Counted from the stretch's first letter, positions 9,900 through 24,079 are shown. The stretch: DNA of 64,000 nucleotides from Platerodrilus igneus (GCA_036346225.1 JARFIW010000139.1:62001-126000), one strand, 5' to 3'. Program-made: numbers and translations. Notes: generated from the sequence alone by a model not told the origin.

Positions 9900-11060
9900 G
9901 AGGGATTCTGGGGGAAATGAGGTCACAGAATGCCTGATTTTACTCTACTGAAATCAAATAATAAATGCATATGAAACCGCAAGAAATACTCCGGGGGTGT
10001 TTAAAAGAGTACGGACATCAATGAAAATAAGAGTACGCGCATGTATAAAGTTTGGTGTAAGTCACCTTCGACAGTTACTGTAACGTTTTCTTTCCAACAC
10101 CCTGTAGAGAGTATTTAAAAAACTTTACAATTTACAACTTAAGCCTATAATTTTATAACCGTTTGCAGAAATAAGCTAAGATTTCAAACGCGAACTGTCA
10201 AAATTAATAAAAACGGAGTATGTTTCACAGTAAAATTAGAACTTACTAGACAATTTTAAAAATTTGAATTTCATCTAGCGATTTACAAAAAAATCGTTTT
10301 ATAGGGTTTACCTCTATAACGGCCGTAAGTACGAAAAAATACAAGAGACTAAAAAGTTTCTAAACAAAATAGAAAATACATTTTGATCTTAAAATCTATC
10401 CGCAGTACACCGCAAAAAAGTTCAGAGGGAGAAAAAGAGGCTTAGCCCCTAATGCCACCCCTCTGGATTCTCACAACCATTTACCATGCTTAGTGATGTA
10501 AGCCCTACATCGTAAAATATATTCCAAATTAGATCTTAAGTATCTCTAAAACGGTGGGCGCTATAATAAAAAACTACAAAAAATCTTGAAATTTCACACC
10601 TTGTAGATAGGCAACGAAGCGTTTACTGACTTTTGTTTATATCAATGTTTAGTCAAGAAAAATGACAAAGAATTACACTCTTTTAAATGCACATAATTTT
10701 AGGATCACCCTGTATAGTCATGGGCAGTGAGATGCGCAATGAAGTAAGCGAGAGGTATCGTATAAAAAGAAAGAACAATACAATATAAGTAAAATCTAAA
10801 AACATCGAATTTTCGGATACGTATTCTGAATTAATTCACCTTATATGCTATGTGGATTGCATAACCAGTAATTTTTCAACATAATATAAATTATAAAATT
10901 ACAATGTTTGTATGCGGAACCCGTAACTTTTTTGGTATATTGTTTATTGTTCTTTATGTGTGTCATGTTTCCGTGCGTGGGTGGTTAAAAATAGACAGGC
11001 TAAATGTTTTAAAACTCTTGGCAGCCAAAATACTGTCCTCTTATTATTTTTTCAGAATGC
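9900..11060. other. AT-rich sequence without recognisable gene
   Basis: No credible coding frame is seen. Phrases such as CACCCTGTAGAGAG (10098) and GATCACCCTGTATAGTC (10704) resemble DNA-transposon terminal sequence and could bound a non-autonomous element, but I could not define matching ends. Confidence 0.3.
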
Positions 11061-11071
11061 ATATTTCATAC

Positions 11072-11375
11072 AAATTTAATATAAAAAATCATAAAATTAC
11101 TACCACAATCTTCAAATTGGCCCACATTAGATTTGGGACGTCTCTTATTAATTTTCTTCCTTGGTGATACAAATTCGCCGCCTTCTGATTTGCTCTCCGC
11201 TTCTGCAATAATTCGCTCGACTATGTTTAGTCCAACTCCAGTTGCCGTTGTTATCCGTTCTTGTAAGTTATTCAAAGGAATGAGAAGCATTCCATTCTTT
11301 TTCTCTCATAAACTTATACACACTATAAATAATTTCTCTTCCTTGACTGTGAATTGTTTTCTTGCGGTTACTCAT
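11072..11375 (-). pseudogene. N-terminal fragment of a mariner/Tc-like transposase
   Basis: From the ATG at 11375 the minus strand reads RKKTIHSQGREIIYSVYKF, then after one frame change NNLQERITTATGVGLNIVER followed by a basic SPRKKINKRRPK block. The helix-turn-helix order and the QERxxxATGV block match what I know of DDE transposase-like proteins common in arthropods. The catalytic domain is missing: the frame ends at about 11072 in unrelated sequence. It is a fragment of roughly 95 codons. Confidence 0.6.
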
Positions 11376-11399
11376 TGTAAAATCAAAAGCACAGAAATA

Positions 11400-13630
11400 A
11401 CAAAATAATCTGTAAAACCAAGCATTATTCGACTAATTGAATTGAAGCCTTCATTATACCTACAAATAAAAAAACTAGTTTTGAAAAAACTGGTGAAAGT
11501 TGAATCAAACCTGATATCTCATAAATAATAATCAAAAACAATAATAATGAACCACAAATCTTAATACGCAAATTAATGACAGATAAATTAAAAATCGACA
11601 GCTGAGTTGTAGATGTTTTTAGGATGCACTTTAACGTAAATAACTTAAATTGGTGTTCTGCGCAACAGCCTATGAGGTTTTGAAAGACCTCTCCTAGACC
11701 TATAATATCTATTTTATATAAGGAAGACTTCCAGCCATGCTTTATCTCGTGTTTACATTCCCCTTATTTTTCCGATTGATTAAGGGACCTATTAAGGAAT
11801 CAACAATAATTGATACGATATCTCGTTAATGAGTTATTTAGAATCAATACAAGAAGTTTCATAACAGCGATGAAGACGTGTTCACTTGAACTAGTTCGAA
11901 AGAAACCATTTATTAAATAGAAATATCTGTAAAATGACCTGGTCAACATGGAAATGGTAGTTTTAAATAAAATTTCTCCGCTCCGTATATATTCCATTCT
12001 CTTCTGTAATGTTTATGATGTCGCATTTGAAGGCTACGCCTGTATAAAGATCACTATTTAGCATAAAAAACAGGATAATCGCTGTTCAAAGAAAAAAATA
12101 AATCAGCAGAATTTAAACCAATCTTGAAGATAAACTAATTTCCATAACCTTTTACACTACAAAAAGCATGGCTATTGTAAAGCATCCAGATATACAAAAT
12201 GTACATTTGCCCAGCTTTTTTGAACTGAATTAAACCCGGAAAAGAAGAATAGTTATAGTTATATTGCTTGTGTAATTACGAATGAATTATTAAGCGTCAC
12301 GAGTTACATATCTCCAAATTAGAATATATATGTAATCAAATGAAATTATTAAATCTTAAGTTAGATTGTTACAATGCATAAATTCAAGGACATATTACAA
12401 AAGGTTAATGGAAGTTCATAAACCAGACATGAGAACGGATGTGAATACTATGTGTTCCAGACGTAACATAACACTGCAGGTGCAGGTCACAGTAGACAAT
12501 AAGACAGCAATCATTAGAATTAAAATTATTAAAATTTAATACTTTGTATTGTATAAAGAAATAGCAGACGTGAGCTCTGCAGTCTTAACAAGCAATGTGA
12601 GGAGCAGGGATAGCATAAACACCTTCATGAGCCCAAGATAGCCAGTCAGTCTCGAGCTTCACAACTTTTACATTGTTGGTTGTTCAAGCTACTCAATTTA
12701 GTTTATTTGATTAATTTAGTGTTTAGTAACTTTGATTATTTTGGAAACCAAGTCGTTAATGAATATAGCGTACCTGCAATTAAGAACTAATATTGTAATT
12801 TCTGTTTTAAATAAATTGATAGAAGAGTTTTTTGGAAGAAGCATTTTTAAAAAGCCGCTCCAAAAGCCCAAAACCTATCTCACGTAACACTGAAACCTTG
12901 AGAATCTTGAGAATCATAAATACAAAACCTGGTTTAGGTTAAGAACGTACCTTAATTCAATAATTTTCAGAAAAGAAGTAATAATGAACTAATGTTTTAA
13001 ATTCCCCTAATATAGGATTTATTGGATGCTATTTCATTCTAACATATAAGAAAATGTTTCGCCCAGTCAAGTTTTTCTGTTGTTTTTGAGAAAATCGTGT
13101 TTATGTGCACCTTCCCACACTTTAATGATTTTCAATTCCAACGCAAAAATTGTAATTTTTCAAAATTTTAATGACAAACTTAAAAATCCATAATTTTTTT
13201 ATGCGTTTTTACCCTTTGGATAAAACCTATATCTGTATGAATACTATTTGCACCTGAGTCGAAAATATGATATTTACTTTTTGATGTTCACCTCAATACA
13301 CCTGCCATATCTAACTTCAAATTCTCTACTTTCTACTTTCCAAAGACTCCAAATATTCCAGCCTTTTCCTTTTTTCCTTTTTCGTTTTTTTGCGGATACG
13401 TTATCTTCAACGAAATCCTAAGTCTATCCGAAGTAGAGTGTAATTGTAAGACTATTCTTCTACCTACCTGAGGTTAATATCTGTTAAAAATCGCCATCAT
13501 GATTTCTTACTCTACACAACGCGAAACAAGTGCTGGTCTTCCGTTGCTTTCCAATTAGCGGAGCAAAAATTCTTTAAAGTGATAGTTGGAGTAAAGAAAA
13601 CGGCGTATTTTAGTTACTCAACTTTTACAA
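11400..13630. other. AT-rich sequence without recognisable gene
   Basis: Only short chance ORFs occur (for example 11800-11997, minus). I see no family motif, RNA gene or long repeat here. Confidence 0.4.
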
Positions 13631-13634
13631 TAGC

Positions 13635-14190
13635 TGTTGAAATCCTTAGGGCTACTCAACTCAATTCTAGACATTTTTTAACGTAAATTCAATATATTGC
13701 TTTCAAATATTAGTCCCAGTCGCTGTAAGCAAGTGAATTCAAATTAACCGAACATGTCCGAATGCAATAATGGCAAATTAAGTTTGGGTTATGGCGGAAA
13801 CAATGGTTGTATAAGAGTATGCAACCAACCATACTATTAAATAACTGACCAATAAGCACGCAGCATGCAAATAAATAGCATGCATGCATAAAGCACCTCT
13901 CGACCAATAATGGACCCGCCCTATGTCCCTTGGAATATAAATAGAACTCTGCGAAGGTACAATATAAACGAACCTGCGTACAAAGGAAGTTCCAGATGCT
14001 AGAGCAAGTCGCTTCTTATTTGTTGCCTCTTTAAGAAAGCCGTTGAATTTCTTGGAGGTAGATTAAGAATAGTGTAAGACGGAAGTCACAAGAGTCCTCG
14101 TGCACTAAATCTTTTCTTTTAGATTATCTCATTGTGAAAATAAAGTGAACTCTTTTATCGCATCAGGACCACCTCTAAGAGCACAAAACT
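13635..14190 (+). mobile_element. BEL/Pao-type long terminal repeat with primer-binding site
   Basis: The segment contains a TATA box (TATAAATAG, 13936-13944) and an AATAAA (14139-14144), in the spacing expected of an LTR. Directly after its likely end (AGAGCACA) comes ACTACCGCGACAGGATTGG (14189-14207), close to the BEL-type primer-binding site. An ATG at 14358 opens 24 codons and then stops. The 5' edge near 13635 is a guess. The rest of the element is absent, so this is an LTR plus leader remnant. Confidence 0.5.
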
Positions 14191-14429
14191 ACCGCGACAG
14201 GATTGGGAACAATCCGCCATCAATCCGCTTCAATTTCTACCAACAAAAGAAACCGTCATACGCCAGCGTATTTGCCTACCTATTGCTAGGTACCTAAGTT
14301 TCTGAAAATCCGTCTGCAATCATCGCCACGAGGTGCTGTATTGCATTTAGCGTAACGATGGATAGCATCTTCCACGTGACACCAGATGCAGATCTTCATC
14401 GTGAAATCGAAACAATCGATTCCTCAACA

Positions 14430-17400
14430 TAAAACCGCACTCCGCAACTTTACAAACTAAAGTTCATTAAGCACTAGTGTTAAAGACATTTACAATTTTA
14501 ATACCAACACATAAACTTATAAATATTTTCCGTGTGTCATGCCTTTAATATTAATGTATAGTAAGTCAATGCTTAAACTTGCAGATTTATGTTAACTCTG
14601 TTACTATGAAGCATTAACAAGGTGACCCCAGACAGTCAGAGCACCGCCGTTACCTTATGAATTTTAAAGGACTAAAGTAATGATATTTTTGCACCAGATA
14701 TGCACACTCTATTCAAAAACATCTTTTTCGATACTTTCCATATTTACAAGCTGATTGTATTAGTTTATGCAACTGTGGCGTGCTTTGAAATTTTCAAATG
14801 TAATTTACTGTAAAGTAGAAAATCCTGTGGAACATAAAATTAAGCACTGCAGTGTCCATAGTACAAGGTTTCCTTCAAATTTATATTCAGCTCACTAAAC
14901 ACATGCTATAAAGAAATTGATGATGTATGTTTATGGGCAAGATTATATACTATTTTAATTGAGAGTTTTGTTTTCAAAAGAGCTAATCGTTTATAACATT
15001 ATCAGAATTGTATTTTGGTATTTGACAAAATGCATGATTACAAGTTGGGTAAGGACAACAATGGCTGGAACTGCTATAGTCGCTTTTATGATAACATAAA
15101 TTCTGATTTTAACTGTTTTCAATGGGTTGTACGGCTTTAGCAAATTAATCTTTATAAAGTTTAAACACCGTGCATGAAATTATTATATTTGTCATAGTAA
15201 TTTTACAAATAAGGTTGGTATTGTATTTAGTTAGACACTGAATAGAGTCATCTGAGGTGAAAGGCGCTATAGATTTGCATGTTTATAGACAAACGATAAT
15301 GGTTACTTCTATTTGTTTGTATATAAATCATACTAAAACTGAATTTATATTGGCTCCACTGAATTAAACTACTTGTTACGGGTAAAAATGGCATTGCGTT
15401 ATTAATCTTGAACAGGAAACTCCATAAGTCAAAGTATAAAACTATTTTTAAAATACTACTTACCTTGAAAGGTATTATCACCTTTCAAGATTAAAGGGTG
15501 AAACGGTTTGTTTTGTAGTTTCTATATTTCACATTATTTTCAGTAATTTGGTGTTATTTCCGTGCTCAGATCTTCATGGTTTGTAATACCTTTTATATTC
15601 GTTAAATTGATAACTTCAATTTGGAGGTGGATGATAAGAACCTGTCGAGGAAGCCATTGTTCTTCTTTCAACGAACGTCGCCTTTGACCAGCAGTCTTTT
15701 GATGCATCCATCTTCATCTCGCCTTATAGCGGTTTTGGTTGTACTAAATGATATATTTGTGGAGTAGATTTTGGTATTACATTGGTTTATACGTTTATTT
15801 TCTACTTACAATACCACCTTGCGGATATTTCCTGCTTTTACTTATATTAGGTGAGGCACGTTTTTTGTTTTGTGTTTTCTGATATTAATTATTGATCTTT
15901 CAGAATTTTGTATTGTACGAATATCAAAGTTGCTTTTTGTTAGCTATTAATTCATTGAAACCCCACTTCTGTGGTAAAGTATACCTTCCAGAAATTTCAG
16001 TACTAATATTACATATCTCAGGGTTTTTTCTTAATCTTGGTATTAAGCCTGGTTTTAATCTTGTGCTATTCAGTCTCACTTTTAGATTCAGTTCCATGTA
16101 TAAGTGATCCAGAAACAGATCTTTATACCAGCTCTTGGATGCTCCTTGTGAGCCCACTTCAATTCTGTACTAATCACCGTTTTGATTCCTGTTTAAATCC
16201 AAGATAAATATTACTTCATTCAGTGGTTTAGGTACTGCAGAATTGTTGGAAGCGGAAAGCATTGATTTGTGAACCAGACTCGAAGTTGAATACTTAGAAG
16301 TTCGTTATATTGCACTATTTGCTGTGTATTGCGTTATGCAAGTATGGGCGTAATTATTGTTTACTCTCGATTGAATTCGTGTAGTTAGAGGTGTGCTGGT
16401 TATATTATTGTGTCGTAATTGGTAAATTATATCAAACTCATGGTATCCTGCCACCAGCTGCTTGTGTGCTTACTCATGTTACAGGTCAGCACTGGAGCAC
16501 AGCGATCCACTGCTAGTGATTGCATCGTCGAGGCATGCTTAATTTATATAATAATTTTTGGAAAGTAATCATTTACATTAATTAATGTTTATCGCTAACC
16601 TGTAGGGGAACAGCCATTTGTATGTATTACTGTAAAGCCTTTCTCCTCCGTGTTTTTGAAATTTACCTACTAGCGAGAAACATTTTGCGGCTAGTTTAAT
16701 GTCAATTTGTACTCGCCAACAAGCGAACGATACTTTAAATTTAGTGCTTTTAGTGGGATATTAGTTTGTATTATCCGTTATGTGTATTATTAAAATATTT
16801 TTATATTTGTATTGCCACTGTGGTGTGTATTTAATTCCAGATAATTTATTCGTGCTTGTAATTCATTTATTTTGTAATATAGTTATATGATTGTCGTGGC
16901 TACCGTTGGTTATAGTTATTTTGCTTTTTAGGTGTGATATTATCCGAAACCATTGGGACTTGTGGTTTCGTAGTTATTTCGGCATTTTAATCAAGTCTCT
17001 GGCGCTTTTTATACTATATTTACTTGTAGGTCTGTTCGGGTTTTTTAACGATCTACTTGCAGGAATCAAGATCCACCCCTGTAGAAGAATCTTTATTAGC
17101 AGATGTGCAATAAGTCACCGTATCTACCCTAAAGAACCCACTTTTGTAAGCTTTCATCAGAATTACCCTGACCAGAGCGCCAAACCGATATATCCTAGCA
17201 ATATCGTCAATGTGTTTGCTACCCAAAAAACTGTTATTTCGAATAGCTTTTCTTGCTTCCGATTCCGAATTCTTCCCCTCAGCTATCTCCTTTTGTACCC
17301 TACTTAAAAACAAACACCTTTTGACTTTCTAGCGAATTACAGCAATTTTCTAAATAACGGCTTCTTCCAACTACATCTTCATCATTGGAGGTAACTGGAT

Positions 17401-18240
17401 ATTTGCTCACAATGATCATCTTGCTTATCTTATAATTAACTGTAAATAAAATTCCCTCCAAATTTAGATTCTATTAATAGTAAACTTCAAAAAATAACTA
17501 TTACACGTCCAATAATTTTACAAGAAACAAAACCTAATCTAACATTAAGTATTACTAATAGATCTACAGAAAATTTAAACTGAAAATAATATTGCAATTT
17601 CACTGCGCTAGATTCCTAAATTGCTATACGACATTCTCTAAATTCCATTTAGTTGGAAATGACGAATAACTGACTTAGAAATACTTATTCTTAAGTTGCA
17701 CCTTTCTTACTACGTCACATACAGTCATCTAAATACAACTAATTCAATGCATAGCACGCAATATATTTGACAGTTAGGCTTCTAAAAGTCTTGAACGCGT
17801 CTGTGTAGATACTTTTCCAATGACTCTCGCGGCTTTTACAATTCCTATATGACTGACAGATTATATTTACGTAAAACTACTAGATAGACCTCATAATTAT
17901 TACCTAATCTATGATATTATACAAGTAATACGTGTTAACCCCGTTCTGGACGGACCTGCACATTCAAGATGTTCTGGAATACCAAAACGGCTTCAATGGC
18001 TTGCGTGTTTCAGTGAACTAAAAAACCGAGCTATAGGTTTAACCGATAGAGGGCAGTGGCTCTTTCGGTACGAGAGTAGCAGAAACCATAGGGAACGGCA
18101 TGGCATTCTAACACACACTACAGAGATGTGGAAGGCAACAGAAAACAACTACCGCACTACTCCTTAAATACACAGCGTATTCAAATTGCTTTTAAAATGA
18201 TGGCATCTTCTAGTGTAAAAGATTCCGGAGCTAAAATAGA
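14430..18240. other. AT-rich sequence without recognisable gene
   Basis: No gene family is recognised. A perfect hairpin of CTTGAAAGGT with ACCTTTCAAG lies at 15464-15489. An 86-codon minus-strand ORF at 17053-17313 (block SFLGSKHIDDIARIYRFG) has ordinary composition and might be a gene fragment, but I cannot place it. Confidence 0.35.
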
Positions 18241-18249
18241 CATTATATT

Positions 18250-18545
18250 TAATTTTACAACGGTACAGCCGAAGTTACTACATTGTCAAGGAAACGAGTT
18301 TTTTTCCCCTGAAAATTTTGATTTTGACGAAGTCTCGTTATTCCAAGCCATGTAGGGATTCTTAACGTGCGTGACAACACTCAAACACGGGACGTACATT
18401 TTACCTCTCATCCGAACGAGGGCGTATTTATTATGTAAAATGCTCATCTAATATTTTTCAAGCGGATCGTCTCGGGATTCGAACCCAAGACCTTGGACTT
18501 AGTAGTCACAGCATACCACTGAGCCACGTACACGCCAGGTAAAAT
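18250..18545 (-). mobile_element. tRNA-derived SINE
   Basis: On the minus strand the head reads GTGGCTCAGTGGTATGC (A box, about 18511-18527) and GGGTTCGAATCCC (B box, 18475-18487), a good internal pol III promoter. The body toward 18250 matches the segment at 63555-63800 in the same orientation, including TACATTTTACCTCTCA and GGGCGTATTTATT or close variants on the plus strand. Two copies with a tRNA-like head support a SINE family. Confidence 0.7.
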
Positions 18546-18689
18546 AGTCCTTAACTCGGATCTCCAGGAAGAGACTACTTCGGAGAATGTAATCGACAAG
18601 TTCTAAAGAAGCGTCTGAAACATTTTGCGAGTCGGAGCATGAAATGCTAGAAGTATGAACCCAGTAGGTAAGCTGGAAAATTAAAAAAT

Positions 18690-19330
18690 TGAAATGGATG
18701 GACTAGCATTAGGCACAGTAGGGATTAGCAAAGTTCAGTGGCCAGACGGGTGAATTTTTGAAGCTGAGACTTTAGAGGCTAATTCATACAGCAATAGAGG
18801 AAGGAAATTCGGGTGTGTGGATAGTTATGCGGAAAGAGGTAGGGTATTGTGTAGCAAGCTCCTGACAAAAGAACGAAAGAGTGCTCACAGTTAGATTGAA
18901 ATCTACCGTGAGTAACAAAAGATATTCCGAATTTGATAGTAGAAAGGCGAAAATACAAAACAGGCCAGACGCAGCAGGAAAAGTGAGATGCAAAGCCTTA
19001 ACATGGGCAATTATTTGCAAATGCAGGAAAACTAAAGAACAATAAATTTTTGAAAAGTGCAGAGGTATCAACTAAGATGGAAATAAGAAAGACAGACCAA
19101 GCATAAACACCAATTAGAATAGGAATATAAAACCGTAAAACTAGAATATAAGGAGCAAGAATATATATGCAGGACAGAAACTAGAGGCACTAGAACAGGA
19201 AGCAGACAATAAAAAGTATGACCTGGGATATCTTATGCTTAGAGATAGATTTGAATTAGCATTAAAGAGCCTGAAAAGTAATAAGGCACCGGGTATGGAT
19301 AAGCTGCAAACAAGAAACTCTACGCACCAG
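18690..19330 (+). mobile_element. Fragment of endonuclease-RT LINE
   Basis: Plus-strand pieces resemble the element at 55.8-59.4 kb. The clearest block, at about 19150-19315, includes YAGQKLEALEQEAD and ELALKSLKSNKAPGMDK. It aligns with YAGEELTALEQE and KSLKNSKAPGTDK of that element. Upstream pieces are interrupted by stops. It ends before the RT core. Confidence 0.7.
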
Positions 19331-19548
19331 GACTAATGACACGGAGCCGCACCAGAAATCAAGCTAGTGCAACGGAGCATGTATTCTAACTAGTATATAT
19401 AACAGGACAAAGGAACATATCTTCACTTACCGCTCAACCTACAGATCTTGAAAATGGTAAATACGATTTTGCCGAAACGTCGCCAAATTGACAGCGGTTC
19501 ACTTTAGAACCAGCGAGCTATGTGAAATAATACCTGGAAAATTGACGA

Positions 19549-19551
<3 letters not shown>

Positions 19552-19599
<48 letters not shown>
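19552..19599. repeat. (TA)n array
   Basis: About 48 bp of uninterrupted TA. Similar arrays occur at 23499-23555, 43253-43291, 45490-45532, 47420-47468, 47850-47890, 49822-49861 and 52091-52129. Confidence 0.95.
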
Positions 19600-19601
<2 letters not shown>

Positions 19602-22600
19602 CTCATATTTAGACCAGGGTAGAAAATTAATTAATTACATCAAATAATTTTAATCACCATGTATAAGGAATTTTATTAGATAAATACGCTTTATTAAAAA
19701 AAAACCCGTGGAGAATAAAAATTCATTCGTTTCATTAAAAAGAAGAGATTTAAATTATTTACAAGACGCCTTCTATAAAAAGAAGCAGTATTAAAATGCT
19801 CTACGTGTAATTTAATTATTCCGAGTAAAGAAACAAATGGAAATTACGTGCAAAATTTATATTAATTAACTCAATTTTAAGTAACCGGTATTAAACAAAA
19901 TGTACAGATAATAATTAATATTTGATTAGGAGTAACTAAAAATTAAAGGGTATTATTTTAATTGGAGTTAATTGAACCATTAGTAACATATAATATGTAT
20001 AAAAGCGAGTAAAAACCCAATAATATTCAGATCGTAGAAGTATTATGTTTGAACACCTGCGTATTTTTAAATGTTTTATGTTCTGCGTAAAATTTGCAGA
20101 TAACAAATGGTTACAGAGAATGTTGGAGAAACCGTCGCTTAATATTTACGGGAAATGCTAATAAGGTGGGTTATTTCACAGTCCACATGGATTGAAAATA
20201 ACCGATACTAAAGAATATCGATTTGTACCACTCGGAACAGTGTAGATAGAGACAGATAATATGCGCAAGACAGAGACACATATAGTAAAAGGCGTGAGTT
20301 GAGCAACGTCACTGGGTTGCGATTGGTTGAAAATAAGAGGCAAACTTGAGAGGTAAAAATAACATTTCTGTATAAAAATTAATTAGTTATTCCCAGACGT
20401 TGCGAGCCGTGTCGAAATTTCTGAGATTTAACTGGTGCGAGTGCAAATTTAATAAGAACCGACGCACAGGCGGTCGAGATGGGAACATAGAATGACGAAA
20501 TTCGAGAAACTGTCCGTTTTGGGGACAAAAGCGACGCACGGGCAAGCGATTATATATACCCGAGTTAATATGAGTTGAGCTCTCTTAGATTTTCGATTTG
20601 ATTCAATGCGTTAAACAGTGCTTTTTAGTTTTCCGATTTTGATTGAATAATTTAAACAGTTTGCTCGTATATTTTGGTGATTTAAAACAGTTTGTTCTTT
20701 ACGTGCTACAATGAAAGTAATTTAGTGCACTTAGATAAGAAGATACAAGGTAATAAAGTCTAGTATCACTGTACCAATTAGTCAAATTTGCAACGACAAA
20801 TGAATACACAAAAGTAGGCAGTTTTGGCGTATATTTGTGAAAGAAGTATGAATTTCTTTGTTATTTTTCGGGGGTGTTAATAATTAAATGGTTCGTAAAC
20901 GTGTCTGGATCCACAAAACAAGCTTCAGATATACACAGATGAGTTCCGGAAAAGCACTGAAACAACTTTAGATGAATGGTGGTGTAGAAAATTATAAAGG
21001 CGACCAGTAATCCGAAGACCTAAACATAACCCAGTTGGATTGGTGTGATTAACAGAGGACGATGTACATTGAAGCCACGAGTGCATTAACCTTCAGGTAA
21101 CTTATGCTTTGTTTTTCGATTTTTGATGTTTTGGTGTGTGTTGAATAACTTTATAATTTATTTACTTAAAATGGACAGTAGTGAAATTGTACTAACAACA
21201 AATTTTTAATTTTAAGGTGAAATTTTCTTGTTTAAGTAGAAAGGGGTATTTAGTATTTATGTTCTTGATTATGATGAAAATTTGGGTATGTCTTTGAGCT
21301 CAATTAGACGAACCTGGTTAATTAACGTAAAGGGGTGGGAGATGCTCCCTTTGTACTTAGACTCAAATCTGCATATATTGTTATATTAATTAGTAGGCAT
21401 CCTACAAGGACTTTAATTCTGGATGCATATTAAAATGATAACAAATTTAATCTTGAAATTTTCTGATACTGAAATTTATGCTGAATTTTAATTTTGAAAT
21501 TTTAATGTATTGTGAATATTGATGTAAATAGAGTTAACGTTGGTGGTTGTGATAGGAATGTGTTTGTTTTTTTTTATGAATGAGGAGTTAAGTTTTAACT
21601 AGGTGAGCAGCCGAGGCGGAAAGGAGTAAAGAGGCGATTAACAGAAGAAAGTCAACGGACCAGTTAAGTTAATGGAGAGGCTCTTTGTAGGATTCACAAC
21701 ATTCTATATAAATATATATAAATATATATAAATATATATAATGCTATGAAAATAGGGTTATTTAAAGGTATATAAGGCCACAAGGAAGAAATATTTCATG
21801 TATACATTATAGAAATCAAGAAAGTCGAACATTTAAATCATAAAAGGTAAATAATTCATTCATTATACAAAAGTAGATACAAATCACCCTGTATAAAATT
21901 ACTAAACAGGTACAATTAATTCAAGAAAGCATATTCAGTAATAACTTAACCACATTCGTCAAAACAAATAATTGCGGACGCAACCCCAACCATTTTAAAA
22001 CATTCCTAAGCTCAAAACAAATACCAATTTGGCATATTTAAAGTAAAATAAACGAAAAATAAAATTTCTTTCAATCTAGATGCATTTGCGTAAAAAATCT
22101 AAGTCAATGAAGCACATATAATTTATACCAGTTAGTATAGGCAAACATTTAAAAACGGGCATATTTCATAAAGTGTAAAAAATTGAGACAAAAGCGTACG
22201 AGCCGTTTGAAATGTGGGAATTGCTACATTTAATAAAATCCAGCATATGTAAACATAGTATGGACACTAAAGTTAAGACTACGTGCAGTTAAAAGGTACA
22301 AAAATTCCATAATACAAATCTCTGATGCACGTGCAAAATCAAGTGTTTATAACATGCAATATGAAATAAAACCCAACAGGTTAAAATAAAAGGAGGGAAC
22401 GAATTTGTCTATAAAACGAACATAAACCAATAAAGAAAATTCATTCCATATTCGACGCACGGAAAGCAGTAGTCGAAACAAAAGGATTACGTAAATTTCA
22501 ATTTAGTGAGGTTAAATTGAAAGTTATAGGTGAAAGTCATAATTAAAAATTCCAATTGGAAAACAGTAAAAGTACGCTATTGATATATGTGTGTATAAAA

Positions 22601-22670
22601 CTCTGCCGTTCATATAAAACGTAAGTCTGGATTTTATTAATATAAACAAAATCTTTTCAATTAATTAATT
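19600..22670. other. AT-rich sequence without recognisable gene
   Basis: No coding family is visible. There is a 10-bp tandem repeat (AATATATATA, 21711-21741). A TATA-like TATATATACCCG near 20551 lies after a slightly GC-richer stretch at 20400-20550. It could be an LTR or promoter remnant, with nothing to confirm it. Confidence 0.35.
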
Positions 22671-22673
22671 TAG

Positions 22674-22790
22674 GACTCTAAGTAAGGATATCGCTATAAA
22701 TCGACTCTAAGTAAGGAGAAAACTATAAATCGACTCTAAGTAAGGAGAAAACTATAAATCGACTCTAAGTATTGGAAATTAAAATCAACT
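22674..22790. repeat. 29-bp tandem repeat
   Basis: GACTCTAAGTAAGGA starts at 22674, 22703, 22732 and 22761, giving a 29-bp period; the unit continues with GAAAACTATAAATC. Copies two and three are identical, and the last decays. Confidence 0.9.
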
Positions 22791-22799
22791 CTAAATATG

Positions 22800-23495
22800 G
22801 AGCCTGAGTAATCAACTAAATACTGAGCGTTAAACTAAACAACCAACTAAATAATTAAATAAATAAGAGTAAATTACGACGCTAAAACACTAAAATACTG
22901 GAATAAAACTCTAAATAAATGGTATAATGCTTGAAGTACATGGGTTAGTACTTCAAATTATTGAACAAACGGCTACAAGTTGTTGGAAAATAGTTTGAAG
23001 TACAGGAATACACGCCGAGCGGCGAATCAACAACTCGAAACTACTAAATAAGCAACCAATTTGGATCAGGCAGCTCTAATAAAAAACAGCAGGAAGAGTA
23101 TCTGGTCAGAATTATCTTTTTAATTCATAGTACGTTACATTTATTATTTTAAATATTTTATGAACTTAAAACTTGCATGTAATTTAGATATTTGGTTTAA
23201 AAGTTCAACAAAAATTTGATTGGTACATAAAAATACGTTTAAAAAAAAATACTTCACGGTAAAATACAATTCTTTTTGCTGGCTTTAGTTGCTATAAAAC
23301 GGTTTAAAAAACGGTTATAAATTTCGTAATGAACAAACTTGATAGGAGTGTCAATATATATCAAAAAATGCGCTAGAAATGATCAGCACCACACTTTTTT
23401 TCCAAGTATCGTGCTAGACTGGAAATTAAAAGACTATTTAAAAATGGTTAGCCATTGGAACTCAGGGTAAAAGTGATCGTAGTTGTTAGAACTGC

Positions 23496-23498
<3 letters not shown>
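22800..23498. other. AT-rich sequence, nothing recognised
   Basis: Decayed relatives of the 29-bp unit (CAACTCTAAATA, CAACTAAATA) fade out by about 22930. No gene is seen beyond. Confidence 0.4.

Positions 23499-23555
<57 letters not shown>
23499..23555. repeat. (TA)n array
   Basis: About 57 bp of TA, preceded by GAACTGCCGA and followed by TGCATAATGC. Confidence 0.95.
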
Positions 23556-23557
<2 letters not shown>

Positions 23558-23799
23558 CATAATGCACGACAATTTTTCATTTGCTATTTTTGATATTAAA
23601 TGTGGGGAACTCTTTTTATTTTCTATCAGGAACTCTAGAACTATGAAAAGCACTACTAGAGCTATCGTTATTTTTTAAAATTTAAAGAATGTCGTGCCAA
23701 CTTCACAGGGGTTAAGACGAGCGGGTCAGGTAGAAAAGAACAAAATCTGTAACAGAATACTTGTTCGAATTACATGTACGAAAGTGGAAAATAGAAAGA

Positions 23800-23985
23800 A
23801 AGGGTGTGTCTCTGCATCTGTGCGTCTGTGCGTGTATGTGTGTCTGTGTGCCTGTGTGCCTGTGTGTGCCTGTGTGTGTCTATTTGTGCCTGTGGGTATC
23901 TTTTTGTGCGTGCGTACGTGCGTGCGCGGTGCGTAGGTGCGTGCGTGCGTGCGCGCCCGTGCGCGCGTACGTGCGCGTGTGTGCG
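23800..23985. repeat. GT-rich minisatellite
   Basis: Irregular TGTGTGCCTG and CGTGCGTGCG units run over about 185 bp. Long frames on both strands here are low-complexity by-products. Confidence 0.9.
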
Positions 23986-24079
23986 TTTTAGAACATCTGT
24001 ACCTGATTTGATAATCAAACACATGCAGAACATAACTCTAATAATAGCTTCGGTGAATTTAAGTAGCAAACAATATTAA

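Noticed and set aside
17053..17313. 86-codon minus-strand ORF
   Set aside because: Composition is plausible, but no family, start context or neighbour supports it, and an ORF of 138 codons overlaps it on the other strand.
22674..22790. CRISPR-like array
   Set aside because: The 29-bp units are contiguous without spacers, and the genome is eukaryotic.
23694..24079. Overlapping ORFs on both strands rich in Cys/Val or His/Thr/Arg
   Set aside because: They are by-products of the GT-rich minisatellite.
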